From assembly GCF_004193775.1 (NCBI RefSeq), contig NC_041010.1:40289562-40353561 (forward strand): 64,000 bases of DNA, given 5' to 3'. The notes beneath the pieces were generated by a model that worked only from the letters and a program-made list of their open reading frames with translations, ran no database searches and was not told where the DNA came from. This document shows positions 1 to 12,264 of the stretch, in pieces (position 1 is the stretch's first letter; the number at the start of each line of letters is the position of its first letter). A program made the translations under genes and the position numbers. Source of the stretch: Glycine soja (lineage: Eukaryota > Streptophyta > Magnoliopsida > Fabales > Fabaceae).

Positions 1-516
1 TTTTAAAATCAACCGAAAAAAATTTGTGAATTTAATTTTTAATTTTTAAAAAGAGCACTCTTTATATTTTATACAATGATTATTTCAGTTGTCACCATTA
101 ACATCATAGTCACCATCACTACTTTCATAAATAATGACACCACTACCATCATCATCTACAACTAATATTGCATTGTCGTGTTTAAGATCATCAATTTTAT
201 CATTATCATCACCAACATTAATATCTTAAATATTTTAATTGGCGTTATCATTGACATTCCCACCATCATTAATATCACTACTACCATCATTAAAATTTTT
301 GCCATTATATTCATTATCGACACGATTTTTTTTAATATTAATTTATTTTTGATAAATAATAATTACTCAATCATTTAAGTTACTCCCTTTAAGTCCTCCT
401 CCACCATAGGCGTCAATCCCACTAAATCCCCTCACACCCATCGCCTTTAATCCCTTCAGCACACGCTACCAAGTTAGGATATCAATTAATCACACATTCT
501 TGGTAATTAATATTGA
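1..516. other. AT-rich intergenic DNA with degenerate ATC/ACC simple repeat
   Basis: No gene is seen. From about 85 to 320 the plus strand is dominated by interrupted cac-cat-cat and atc-acc triplets, a decayed trinucleotide microsatellite. The open frame at 178-378 is a translation of this low-complexity DNA (mostly Ile, Asn and Thr) and is not a credible protein. Confidence 0.7.
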
Positions 517-519
517 ATG

Positions 520-522
<3 letters not shown>

Positions 523-570
<48 letters not shown>
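523..570. repeat. (TA)n microsatellite
   Basis: About 24 uninterrupted TA dinucleotides, immediately upstream of the LINE fragment that starts near 593. Confidence 0.95.
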
Positions 571-571
<1 letters not shown>

Positions 572-686
572 CTAAAAAAAAGGGAATTGTGAATTTCTGG
601 ATGAAGATTTTTTCTTTGTTGCAATCTGTTCTGAATCGGATCAACGCTTCGTGCCGTAATTTTCTGTGGGGCAAAGTGAATATTGA

Positions 687-1265
<579 letters not shown>

Positions 1266-1858
1266 TGATAAAGAAAATCATTCAAATAAGGGACTTTATT
1301 ATCTCTAAAGAGCTAAGTACGGGAGAGGCCAAAAAGAGGATTCAATCTTGGAGCACCAATGAACAATTGCTTGTTGGCAAAGTCTATGAATACATTAGAG
1401 GTGTCAAGCCTACTGTTAGTTGGTGTTAGTTGGTGTTCTGTTATATGGAACCCAACAATCCCCCTAAGATGTCTTTCATTCTGTGGCTTGCTAAAAGGAA
1501 TCGGCTGCTTACTCTTGACAAAGTTGCTTTTTTGAACAAGGGTTCCCTCTGCCCTTTATGTTCAAATGAGGCTGAGTCAGATGCTCATTTATTCTTTTCT
1601 TGCAGGAAATCTCTCCAAGTTTGGGCTCACATTCGTGATTTGGCTCCTTTCCGCAGGCGTTTCACTTCTTTACAGCGCATTACTGACTCTTTAATTAGGG
1701 GCAGATCCACATCAAGTGTTCAAGGAAAATTACGTTGTCTGGCTATAGCAATTACAGTCTACTGCATCTGGCTGTCTAGGAACAAACTGATTTTTGAAAA
1801 CTATCAATTTTCTGTAATAAAGGTTATTAGCAAGATTAAGTTTCTTATGTATAGATAA

Positions 1859-2448
1859 GGGCACCTGTTGTATTTGTGAAGACTATCAATTACGATTTGT
1901 TATTAACTATCAATTTTTGAAGACTATCAATTAAGAGCCTTTGGATTAAAAGTTATTAAAAAAAAACCTTTCAAATTTCAAATCATTATGATTTGTTATT
2001 AACTATTGTCTTAACTCTTAAATATTAAATTTTTAATATTTTCATTTTTTTTGGATTAGAAGTTATAAAAATAAAAATAAAATAAGTTTCAAATTTCAAA
2101 TTATCATGCTTAGTTATCGATTAGTGACTTGGTGATTAAATTTTCAAATATTTTTTGGATTACACGTTATTAAAAAAAACACCTTCCAAATTATCATGTT
2201 TAGTTATTGATTACTAACCTGAAGATTAAATTTTTCAATATTTTCCACATCATTTGATTTGATGAATTTTTATGTTTTTGTTTTAAAGTTCTTAATTCAG
2301 GTATCATATTTGATATATTTTATTTAATTTATTGATTTTAATTTTTTTCCTAATTTTAGAATGTCATATAAAAGTTAAGTAATCTAATATATTTGAAAGT
2401 ATTTATTATTTAATGATTTTTATTCATGTTTTACATTTATTAATTTTA
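1859..2448. repeat. AT-rich degenerate tandem repeat (about 100-bp units) inside the LINE 3' region
   Basis: Three successive blocks begin at about 1939, 2051 and 2155. Each opens with ttggatta followed by a variant of agttattaaaa, then caaattatcatg and ttagttat, and closes with a variant of ttaaattttcaatatttt. The unit is roughly 95-112 bp. Two shorter copies of gaagactatcaatta lie just before the array. The array separates the LINE coding region from its apparent 3' tail, so it is either part of a variable LINE 3' UTR or a later insertion or expansion. Confidence 0.6.
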
Positions 2449-2558
2449 GACTCTTGGCTAAAGTAAGAAGGGAGCTTTCACCACCAGTGATATACTTAGC
2501 ACAATTTTTGAATGCTTGTAATTTTGCTCTCTCTTTTTTCTTCATTAATAAAAAAAAG

Positions 2559-4535
2559 ACTCTGGTCTAAATTTGATTGTTATTATTATGGATAATGTTT
2601 GACTAAATTACTTTGTTTAACAACAAGCAATATGTTAAAAAAAAAAAGAAGCAATAATGCTGTAAAAAAACAAGAAAGGATTATTCATTTTTCCAATCAT
2701 ACAATTCAAACCCAATTAGATTTGGGTAGGGTAACGGCCCGAATTGGGTCATTTAGTTTGAGTTAGCCTTTTCTTAGTGCACTTAATTAGAAGATATTTA
2801 TTATATCTACTTCCCTTTATTTCTAAGTACATTCCTCTTATTATTGTAAATACTTGTTGTACCCAAAATATGCCTATATCATTTCACAAAATACATTTTA
2901 AAATTAATGTTTAATTTTTTGTATTTTGGAAAATACTTTCTGAAATACAAAAAATTTAAACGTACTTTTCAAAATACATAATTATAAGTTATGAAAAGTA
3001 GTTTTTGGAATACAATTTTAATTTTATATTTAAGAGAGTACCTTTTGGAATTCAAAAAATTTAAACATCATTCTGTAATACAAAAAAAAACATTAAATTT
3101 TGAAAAGTACTTTCTGAAAAAAAAATTTACTTTCGAAAAGTACTTTCTAAAATAAATTTTAAAATTGTATCTCGGAAAGTACTTTTCAGAAGTCAAAATT
3201 TTTTTGGAAGGTAAAATTGTGTTTTGGAAAGTACTTTTTGAAAGTAAAAAAATTTCTTGAAAGTACTTTCCAAAATTTAATGTTACAACCATTCTAAAAT
3301 CCGAAAAGATGGTTATTTCAGTATAGTAACAGACAAATAAAACATTCTAATGTGTTTATACCTCATGACTTAAACCTTTAACCAAATTACACAACACGTG
3401 TAGATCATGTAGGAAGATTCAAAGCTTATAAGCACTTTTCCTAATTTGTAGCAAGAGGATAAAACTATCATATAAGTAAAACCAAAAAAGTGAAGAAAGG
3501 AATATTTTATTGAAGGAGTGCATTATGTGGGGGTGGGGAGTGGAGTGTACCATTATGTGAAGGAAAAAAGAGGATTTGAGATACCAAGGTTACTTAAGTC
3601 GTTTGAGTTTAAATAAGCAGAAAATAAATGTATTTAAAAACAAAAGGGAGTATATATAACAAATGCCAATTAGAATTAAGTTAGATTATAGGATTTATGA
3701 GTTTTAAATCCGACCAAATTCAACTAAATCCGACTACAAAAATAAATATATGATAAGAAATAGTATTTGTTTAATTCTTTCTGTGGGCTGTATGTGAAAA
3801 AGAAAAAAAAAACTAAATTCTCATCCCATTCCCTTGTAAGTCACAACAATTTATTTTGATTTTAGAGATTGTAAAATAATTTTAATGATTTTATTGAATA
3901 CTAATTACAATGAGTTGTAAAATATTGAAGCAATGAATACTAACTACTAGCTTATAGGAGTTTAAGAAGCAACAAATCAATATTGAATTATTGATTTTGA
4001 AGGATTTTTTTTTTGTTTGTTAAAAGTTCTAAATGACAACATTTTTTAATTACTCAATCTAATGACTCAAGCTAACCTAACTATCCAATTAAGGTCGGGT
4101 CGGTTGAATTGGATTGTGTTGCTAAAAATAAGACATTTGCAATATTTACTTTTCCTCTTTCTTACAATCTCCTTTTCAATTTTTTTGAATGATCTGGTCA
4201 TAGATGATCTCGAAATCATTTTCTGAAGATTTTCTATGATTGGAATAGATATGAAGAAAAATTAAAATAAAAAACAAGAATTAATGATTTGAGCGATCAA
4301 GAAATGAATAACCATACATATATAAGTGGTTAGAGTGAAAATTGAGAAAGCAATGGACATTTCAGTTCTCTTATTCATACGTTTTTTTGTAACGTACAAT
4401 TCAGCATGTTAATTTGCTATACGAAATAACCATAGTTAAGCAAAGTGGCTAATTAATTGACTAGCTGGAGAATAAGCACTACAAAGACCCTTATTATTAT
4501 AACTGGCACCCCTTAATACTCTAACCATTTCTTAA
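2559..4535. other. AT-rich intergenic DNA
   Basis: No coding region can be supported. The span contains the gaaagtactttc repeat cluster listed separately and otherwise unstructured AT-rich sequence. The minus-strand frame 3292-3068 is a read-through of that repeat cluster. Confidence 0.6.
2926..3285. repeat. Degenerate repeat cluster built on the palindrome GAAAGTACTTTC
   Basis: Variants of a 12-base palindrome (gaaagtactttc, gaaaagtactttctg, ggaaagtacttttcag) occur about ten times in 360 bp. They are spaced 25-50 bp apart and separated by a/t-rich spacers such as aaaatacaaaaaattt. Because the core is self-complementary the cluster reads the same on both strands. It looks like a decayed satellite-like array. 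Confidence 0.65.
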
Positions 4536-5072
4536 TTACCACGCCACTATCACGTAAGTAACAACGAAAGACAACTTGTCAGTTATTGCATGGCGAAACG
4601 TGCGCAAGGCAATGATATCGTTCTCTCCCAAGTGCTGTTGGTTGCAGAAACTGAGCCACCCTCGGTTTAGCACATAGTAACTGATGGAACCTTTGTGAAA
4701 TTTCTTGAGCATCATCTCGAACTCATGGCCATGTTTGTCATACACGTTCACTGGAATTCCGTCTCTAACATCCTCACCTTCTTTCAAGAACCCTAAGAAG
4801 ATACCTTCAAACTGAGGCGTGCGCAAGAACAGGTTCCACTTGTCGCTGGTCAGTTGAGTGATATACGGCATGCTCAGCTCGCAATCTTTCACGATGCCAA
4901 CGTTGAGCAGGAACTTCAGCTGCGACTCGTTGTAAGATAGGATTTCGTTTACCAATCTGTTGTTGTTGCCTTCTTCACTTTTTCCACTTTCTTCATGTTG
5001 TTGTTCATCAATAATGTTCTTTCCCTTCCCTGAATTTGATGATGAGTTCTCTGTCATTGCTTTGAGGAACAA
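4536..5072 (-). CDS. B3 DNA-binding domain protein, single exon, 178 aa
   Basis: A complete intronless frame of 178 codons. Residues 1-40 are a low-complexity Ser/Asn/Lys/Glu-rich head. Residues ~65-178 resemble the plant B3 DNA-binding fold, especially the C-terminal half: GIPVNVYDKHGHEFEMML, then YVLNRGWLSFCNQQHL, then GENDIIALRTFRH and KLSFVV. The pattern W-x-x-F-x(4-5)-L-x-x-x-D at 'GWLSFCNQQHLGENDIIAL' is a B3 hallmark. B3 proteins bind DNA in the nucleus. This short form is closest in style to small B3 proteins of the REM or DUF313 type, and the subgroup is uncertain. The start at 5072 is the first Met; Met6 at 5057 is an alternative. A TATA box lies about 60 bp upstream of the start. 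No lesion is seen in the frame. Expression is unknown. Confidence 0.8.
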   Translation of the reverse strand: MFLKAMTENSSSNSGKGKNIIDEQQHEESGKSEEGNNNRLVNEILSYNESQLKFLLNVGIVKDCELSMPYITQLTSDKWNLFLRTPQFEGIFLGFLKEGEDVRDGIPVNVYDKHGHEFEMMLKKFHKGSISYYVLNRGWLSFCNQQHLGENDIIALRTFRHAITDKLSFVVTYVIVAW

Positions 5073-5130
5073 AAATCTTTGGTGGGGTTCCTTGGAGCAA
5101 TGTGTAGGTTATAATGGAAAATTGGCAAAA

Positions 5131-5138
5131 TATATATA
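5131..5138 (-). promoter_or_regulatory. TATA box of the B3 gene
   Basis: On the minus strand the sequence reads cctatatatattttgcc. It places a TATATATA element about 60 bp upstream of the ATG at 5072, which predicts a 5' UTR of about 30 bp. Confidence 0.6.
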
Positions 5139-5183
5139 GGTACGTACCACACACAAACCCTCACTCGTGTCACTCTCACTTTC

Positions 5184-5188
5184 ATTGG
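5184..5188 (-). promoter_or_regulatory. Possible CCAAT box of the B3 gene
   Basis: CCAAT is present on the minus strand about 50 bp upstream of the TATA box, in the usual relative position. A five-base motif alone is weak evidence. Confidence 0.3.
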
Positions 5189-5339
5189 CTCAATCTCGTC
5201 ATTTGTATTTTGACCCACCGGATATAATTTCCTTATTGGGTTAGAATATTTAGAAACACATGTTTAAACATTTAATGTTTACTCAAACTTAAATTTGTTT
5301 TCATATTAGTATAACATTTTTTTTTTCAATTCATTCATT

Positions 5340-5937
5340 CTCCTTTGAACTTTTTAACTATTGGGATTCAAATAAAAAGTCAAAAGTCATCAAAAGTCAT
5401 TTCATATTTTAAAATTTGTTCAAATAATCTATAAATAAAAGAGAATAAATTGATACTTTTAAGAACACATTAATTTCTATTGTTTGAATTTCTTAATTTT
5501 ACTACCTTGATTTAGTGGGGAAAATTAAAGTCAAGACCAATAATATCAAATTATTATTCAATAAAGCATAAATTTGTTTCAAGATTAATATAATATTCCT
5601 TTTCAATTTATTCTATTTTAAAAGTTTCCATTATTATTTAGATTCTAATAAAATAGTAAAAAGTCAAAAGTTATTGAAATCTATTAAAATTAATAAGCTA
5701 TGAATAAAAGAAAACAAATAAATTAATACGTATATTTAGATTCTAATAAAATAGTAAAAAGTCAAAATTTATTGAAATCTATTAAAATTAATAAGCTATG
5801 AATAAAAGAAAACAAATAAATTAATACGTATATTTAGATTCTAATAAAATAGTCAAAGGTCAAAAGTGATTTTATCTTTTAGAATCTATTCAAATTAATA
5901 AGCTATGAATAAAATTAATTAATTAATATGTATGTAA
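5340..5937. repeat. 98-bp tandem repeat array, three good copies plus a diverged one
   Basis: The phrase tagattctaataaaatagt recurs with its g at 5641, 5739 and 5837, an exact period of 98 bp. Copies one and two are nearly identical over the whole unit, including aataagctatgaataaaa and aattaatacgtatat. Copy three is more diverged. A further, older relative lies at about 5365-5460 (gggattcaaataaaaagtc, then aatctataaataaaagag). Confidence 0.9.
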
Positions 5938-5938
5938 A

Positions 5939-8865
5939 ATAATCAAAACCAATTTTTTTATAAGAACCAAAAAAAATCTTCAATTCATATTATATCTATC
6001 TGTCAAACATTTTTAGCTAATTTCTTACCTTTTTAACTAATTGAAAAACCTCTTTTACCATATTAATAGTATTCGATAAACAATTTGTTTTTATTAACTT
6101 GTAGCATTTGATACTTCAAGTAGGATTTTAACTTTTAATTAATTTTTTATATTTTATTTCATTTTTACCCTAAAGTTATTTTGAAATAGATGACATGTTT
6201 ATTGTATTTTATTTTCGCTATTATATTTTTTATTTTATTTTTGTATACTAATTTTATTTTAACTATTACACTATTTATTTAATTATTTTAGCATTGCACT
6301 AGAAGATATTTATTATTAAATAATATGAAAATATTAACACATAATTATATTTAAAAGTAAGCAATGATATTATCATATTAATTAACGAGGTATAAGTTTA
6401 TAACACATATTAGGTGTATATTATTTTTATTTTATTTTAAACTTGATTACTTTACTAAAAATATTTACTTTCATCTGACAAGCCAAAGTAATCCTATCAC
6501 TAGAAGTCAATAATTCAAAAGTAAATGTACAATTAATGAAATTTGACACCTTAGGCGACTAGCTAGCCTGGTAGTGACGGTTATTAACCTTGTAGGCTAG
6601 TACCATAGGTTTTATATATAGACATATTTTTACATATAGTAGTTGCATTAGAGTGTGCAGAGGTAATAACCATTAACTTAATTATACCTATCATCTCTCA
6701 TGTTAGTAAAAGCAACACATATGAGTAAAACAAATAATGTTTACCTATGCTAATTAAACTAAAAATTATTTTATTCTCCTATTATTAATAATATATAATA
6801 TATCCTATGAAACATATTATTTGCATATAATTACATCGAAATATTAACAAAAATATGTGAAAATATTATTACATTTCTCTAAAATAGATTTTAAATTAAT
6901 GAAATATAATTAATAATTTTATTAAACTAAGTGTTAATTAACACCATTTCCTACCAAACCGATGAACCTAAAAATGTTTCTTTTATATATTCATTTTTCT
7001 GTCAGATTATTTTGTTCCATGTGAATAATTAATTAGTTGACAAAGCAGTAAGGTCGAGAGGTGAAAGCCTTGTTGTAATCAAATACTTGCACAATACTAC
7101 GATATATTACTGATATGAAATACTCGAATTATGCTATATAATCATCAACAGAACTAAAATATGAATGTCTGAAAGGAACAACCTTTCCTTAATTATATAA
7201 CTTCATGAAATAAAGATTGGATATATACAAAACAAATAAAAAATAAAGAAAATAACAAAATTTAATATCCCTTTGCTGTCATCAAATACAATTGCATAGT
7301 AGTACAATATAATACTCATCTAAAAATAGTCGAATTATGCTATATAATCATCAGTAAAACTAAAAATATGAATGTCTGATAATTTAACAACACAATTCTT
7401 TAATTTCATAATTAATTAAAGTCATGCTTTCTCAATTAATGCATTCCTAATGACTTTCTTATTTTCCATATTACAGTGTGGCTAATGTATTTGATACATA
7501 ATCCCTTCATTATTAAACAAAGTTTCATAAAAAAAATAAAATTGCCAATCAATAGTTTGAGTAGTTCACCAATAGCAAAAAGATCTAGGACACCATACTC
7601 ACTTCTAAATAAGAACTCACCAAAAAGCAAAGCACCGCCAATAAATGTTGTCACACCGAGAATAGGCAAGAGAATCGAGAGTGTACTCAGGAAAGGGCAC
7701 TGAAATTTCTAGGTGAATTAGAAGTGACAGTTATGTAGAGATCACAAAATGAATCAACATATGCATGGCCTACTACACCTGTTCAACTGATTAACCCATT
7801 AATTACAGCTTCAACCATTGCATATCTCTACACTTTAAATCAGGATAATTTTTTTAACGTAAAAAATATATTTTTATTTTTTACTCTCGGTGTGTAGATT
7901 CCATTTAAGTGCATTATTAATAGCTGCCAGAGCCATATCTATGCGAGTATTCAACAAATTAAACCACACCCTTCAACCAAAATAAGGGAAAATAATATGT
8001 ATTCAGTATTGCCATCAAACACAAACACACATACAGAATATCTATTCAGTATCCTATATATCCTATCTATTTAGATGGCCAAAGTGTAAAACTCGTGATT
8101 TAATAAATCTTACGTAAAATTTATCTAATAGTAAGAAAATATTAATAGCTTGGTCGGTAGCTTCTGGATAACATTCTACTTTGACTTTGGAGAAGAAATT
8201 TATACTTTTATAGAAGGTATAAGATGTAAATATACTTTGACTTGGGAGAAAAAAAAAATAATTGCTGCATGTAAGTAAAATTATAAAATTTAACATACGT
8301 GAAGACTGAAGATATGGAGAAAAAATAGGTCAAGAACCGGGAAACACGAAAAACGGTTAAGCTATCAATGGACAATAGACTGCCCTGTAAGAGGGATGGA
8401 AACACATAATTGTTTTCGACATACTTAATGCAAGGAATTAGTCAATTTCAATTTTCATATATAAATATTTTTTTCCACTCAATTTGTTAACTATTGCTAC
8501 ACTCAGGCCTTCTTTCTTGTACTTGAGTGGCTTACACAGAAGAACTATTAACAACCCTCCAAACCCATTAACTAAATCAAGGAAAAGTGTAAGGATAAAA
8601 AAAGAAAGAAAGGAGAACCAAATTCGACCTTGGTATTAACTAACTGTGCCATCTGCTGTATGCATGCAAATTAATTAATATATGGTTTTTGAATAGTATG
8701 CATGAGAGATTAGACACTTAAATCAGATAGCGAGATCTGTTTTTCTGGGTGATATGCATATAACGTTTGTTTAGTCGTCAAGTAGGCTCTTATCTTAACC
8801 AAGACAGTGATTTTGTCACTGAATTAATTGATAGATAGGCAAATAATATAAAAAGTGAGGCAAAA
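5939..8865. other. AT-rich intergenic DNA upstream of the sugar transporter gene
   Basis: No gene can be supported. Two related stretches, about 7099-7160 and 7295-7380, share phrases such as aattatgctatataatcatca and aaaatatgaatgtctga, which points to an old duplication with a period of about 200 bp. The overlapping frames at 7436-7703 on both strands were considered and not accepted as a gene. A tataaaa-like element at about 8847-8854 is too close to the ATG at 8866 to be trusted as the promoter TATA box. Confidence 0.5.
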
Positions 8866-11800
8866 ATGGCAGGTGGAGGATTTTCTGATGCTGGAACACT
8901 CAAGAGGGCTCATCTTTACCAGTACAAGATTACTGGATATTTCATCTTTTCTTGCATTGTTGGAGCTCTTGGTGGCGCTCTATTTGGCTATGATCTTGGT
9001 GTTTCAGGTGAGTTAATTCTAGCTACCATCTTCAAAATAATAAACCATGGGAAATTTAGCACTTTTTTGTTTTAAAAGTTTTTTTTCTTAAACAATTCTA
9101 CATTATTGATCAGCAATTAATTTCTCACGTAATTAAAATCTATCGAATTTTGTAAATTATTTTCAAAAAACCGTTTAAAAACCAAAATATTGAATCAGCT
9201 GAGAGATATTAACTTCTCATTCTTTTCTTTTGTTTTTACAGTTCTTTGTTTTCTAAAATAGTAATCAAACAAAGACCTTAATGTTCCCTGCATGTTTTAT
9301 TAAATTTTGAAAGATAAAATAACGTTGGAATCTTTTATCACTTGTTGCTTGGTAATACAGGTGGAGTTACCTCCATGGATGATTTCCTCATACAATTCTT
9401 CCCAAAGGTGTATGAAAAGAAGCATGCACATCTTGCGGAGACAGATTATTGTAAATATGATGATCAGATATTGACACTCTTTACTTCATCTCTATACTTT
9501 GCTGCCCTTGTGTCCACGTTTGGTGCTTCCAGTGTAACAAAAACCAAAGGCAGAAAAGCTAGCATCTTAGCTGGTTCCGTAAGCTTCTTTATAGGAGCTA
9601 TTCTGAATGCAGCTGCCAAGAGCATTACAATGTTGATCCTTGGGCGTATCCTTCTTGGTGTTGGCATTGGATTTGGTAACCAAGTAAGTTTAACCTTAAC
9701 CAAATAACCATTTCCTCAAATTGAAAAAATTAACGGAAATTAATTGTCATTCATATAAGCCTTTACACTCCCGATTTGGCTCTTCTAAATTGAGTAAGGA
9801 TAAAGTAGTAATCTCAATCATCACCGATAAGAAAATCAACCTTTAATATTCTAACAAATGCATGATGTGTTATATATGCATGTGTACCACATAATATTGT
9901 TTGTGATATTCTAACGCTTGCATGTATACCAGTGTACCTAATTCTAGCACATGCATGATCATGTGTTATGCATGTCTACATAATATCTACTGTTGATTTT
10001 CCCAACTAAGGATGGATAAAATAGATGAATTAAATTGAACCGCTATAAAATTGAACTGATATGTAAAAGTGGTTTGGACAAATTGAATTAAATTGTATAA
10101 TAGTTCGAACAAACTGAGCTATGTATGAATTCGGGCGAATTAGGAGCTATTCAAATTTTAAAAATTGAATAAAAATCAGTTCAATATTTTATTCAAAATA
10201 GTTTAATTTTTTTAGTGTGCTGAGTTGAGTTTTGAACCAGTTCAGTTTAGTTTTTATTTTTAACAACCCTATTCCCATCAATGACTGATGTTGCTTACTT
10301 TAAAGCCAATATCCCTTTCAGAGAAGTTAAATCCTTATTACACCCCACTGGTGTTACCAATTTTAATTACTTGCATTATTTATATTTTCTAATTATTGTG
10401 CAGGCTGTTCCTCTCTATCTTTCAGAAATGGCACCTGCAAAAGTGAGAGGAGCAGTGAACCAACTCTTTCAGTTAACAACATGCTTGGGAATTCTGATTG
10501 CCAACCTTGTGAATTATGGCACCGAGAAGATTCATCCTTGGGGGTGGAGGTTATCCCTTGGTTTAGCTACAGTTCCAGCAGTTTTTATGTTCATTGGAGG
10601 CTGTTTGTGTCCTGAAACACCCAACAGCCTTGTGGAACAAGGCAGATTCGACGAAGGACGAGCGGTGTTGGAGAAGGTTAGGGGCACTCCAAATGTTGAT
10701 GCTGAATTTGATGATCTTATTGAGGCAAGCAGAGAAGCAAAATCCATCAAGAATCCATTCCAGAACCTTCTTTTGAGGAAAAACAGACCACAGGTGATAA
10801 TTGGTGCCTTTGCTATTCCAGCATTCCAACAGTTAACTGGCAACAACTCCATCCTCTTCTATGCTCCTGTTATCTTCCAAACTTTGGGATTTGGATCTGG
10901 GGCATCTCTGTATTCATCGGTTATTACAAGTGTAGCACTTGTTGTTGCCACACTCATCTCAATGGCTTTTGTAGACAAGTTTGGCAGGAGAGCTTTCTTT
11001 TTGGAAGCCGGTGCTGAAATGATAATCTGCTTGGTAACTATACGTTTTTCACAACTTTTAAGTTTTATATATCCTTAAAGCTCATGCATAAAACATAAAT
11101 GAAATGAAAAACACTGTTAGAAATAATTACATCAAAACTATTCATGCATATATGTATTTTTACTTACCTGTTTAAGTTATTAGAATTGTTGGTTAATGAC
11201 TCTGATGACTAAGTTAAACAAGTACTTGTTCAAAAAGAAATCTTGAGATGATCTTGTATTAACTTGTTTCATAAATTAAAATAAATTTTTCGCTATTTAA
11301 TTCTCTTAAAAGTTCTCTCATGTAGTTTTTTCATAAACACCTATAAATTTATAAGGATTTTTTTCTTAAGTCAAGAAACTGTTATTTAATTATCTCAATT
11401 AATAAGCTCCCATGATGAGTTAGAATCTGATCTAGGTTTAAGTGATTTAGAATTTGATCCTTGCTTCTCTAAAATTAAATTTCACTGCATGGTAGGGCAA
11501 CTATTATGTGTTGTAACTAACCAAGTTAACAGTTTAAACTTTTGGAATAGTTTTCTCTACAACAAACTAAACATGATATCCTCTACTAATTGTGTTGTTA
11601 ATTTGAGGATTATATATTATTTTTATCCGCATGCAGGTTGCTATGGCTATAGTTTTGTCTGTTGAATTTGGAAAAGGCAAAGAACTGTCATATGGTGTTA
11701 GTATATTTTTGGTTATAGTGATTTTCCTATTCGTCTTGGCATATGGAAGATCTTGGGGTCCCTTGGGATGGTTGGTTCCTAGTGAGCTCTTCCCACTAGA

Positions 11801-12080
11801 GATAAGGTCAGCAGCACAAAGTGTTGTGGTGTGTGTCAACATGATCTTCACTGCTCTTGTGGCACAATTCTTCCTTGTATCACTTTGCCACCTCAAATAT
11901 GGAATCTTCTTGCTGTTTGCAGCCTTAATTGTCCTTATGAGCTGCTTTGTTTTCTTCCTCTTGCCAGAAACCAAGCAAGTCCCAATTGAGGAGATTTATC
12001 TTCTGTTTGAGAATCATTGGTTTTGGAAGAGAGTAGTAGGAGAAGGGAAAAACACATCTGGGTCATCATCAAATGTATGA
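8866..12080 (+). CDS. Hexose/H+ symporter of the STP (sugar transport protein) family, STP14-like
   Basis: Four exons: 8866-9007, 9361-9683, 10404-11033 and 11637-12080. All have GT..AG junctions and continuous frame, giving 512 residues, the usual STP length. STP proteins are plasma-membrane proton-coupled monosaccharide importers with 12 membrane helices (MFS fold). Visible hallmarks: FGYDLGVSGGVTSMDDFL with the conserved Asp43 in helix 1; GRKASILAG after helix 2; GRILLGVGIGFGNQ and VPLYLSEMAP; PETPNSLVEQGR at the end of the first half; AFQQLTGNNSILFYAPV; DKFGRRAFFLEAG; and YGRSWGPLGWLVPSE. Cys78 (in ETDYCKYD) and Cys449 (in SLCHLKYG) match the two cysteines that close the extracellular lid in this family. 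The overall wording (MAGG start, LKRAHLYQYKIT, NPFQNLLLRKNRPQ) is closest to the STP14 branch; substrate is not readable from the sequence. A poly(A) signal follows at 12259. The gene appears intact. Confidence 0.93.
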
Positions 12081-12258
12081 AGCAAAATCTCAAATGTTGT
12101 TCATTGCTAGGACAGGAACATTAAATTAATGTAGGAAAATAATAGGTGGACACCTAACATCTAGACCACACTTAGAGAGAGAAAGGAAGAGAAGAAATTG
12201 GTGTATAAGTACATGATAGTTTATGTAATGTCATAGAAAGAAAAAGATTAACAGAAAT

Positions 12259-12264
12259 AATAAA
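12259..12264 (+). terminator. Poly(A) signal of the STP gene
   Basis: AATAAA lies 179 bp after the stop codon, in a plausible position for the 3' end of this transcript. Confidence 0.5.

Noticed and set aside
7436..7703. Overlapping open frames on both strands; the minus one reads like a membrane segment (GVTTFIGGALLFGEFLF).
   Set aside because: No family could be named, there is no supporting exon next to it, and the complementary frame is equally open. It could be a worn fragment of a transporter exon, but evidence is too thin.
10010..10275. Stretch within intron 2 of the STP gene with repeated ttgaacc/gttcaattt-type words, possibly a MITE.
   Set aside because: No clear terminal inverted repeats or target-site duplication could be established by eye.
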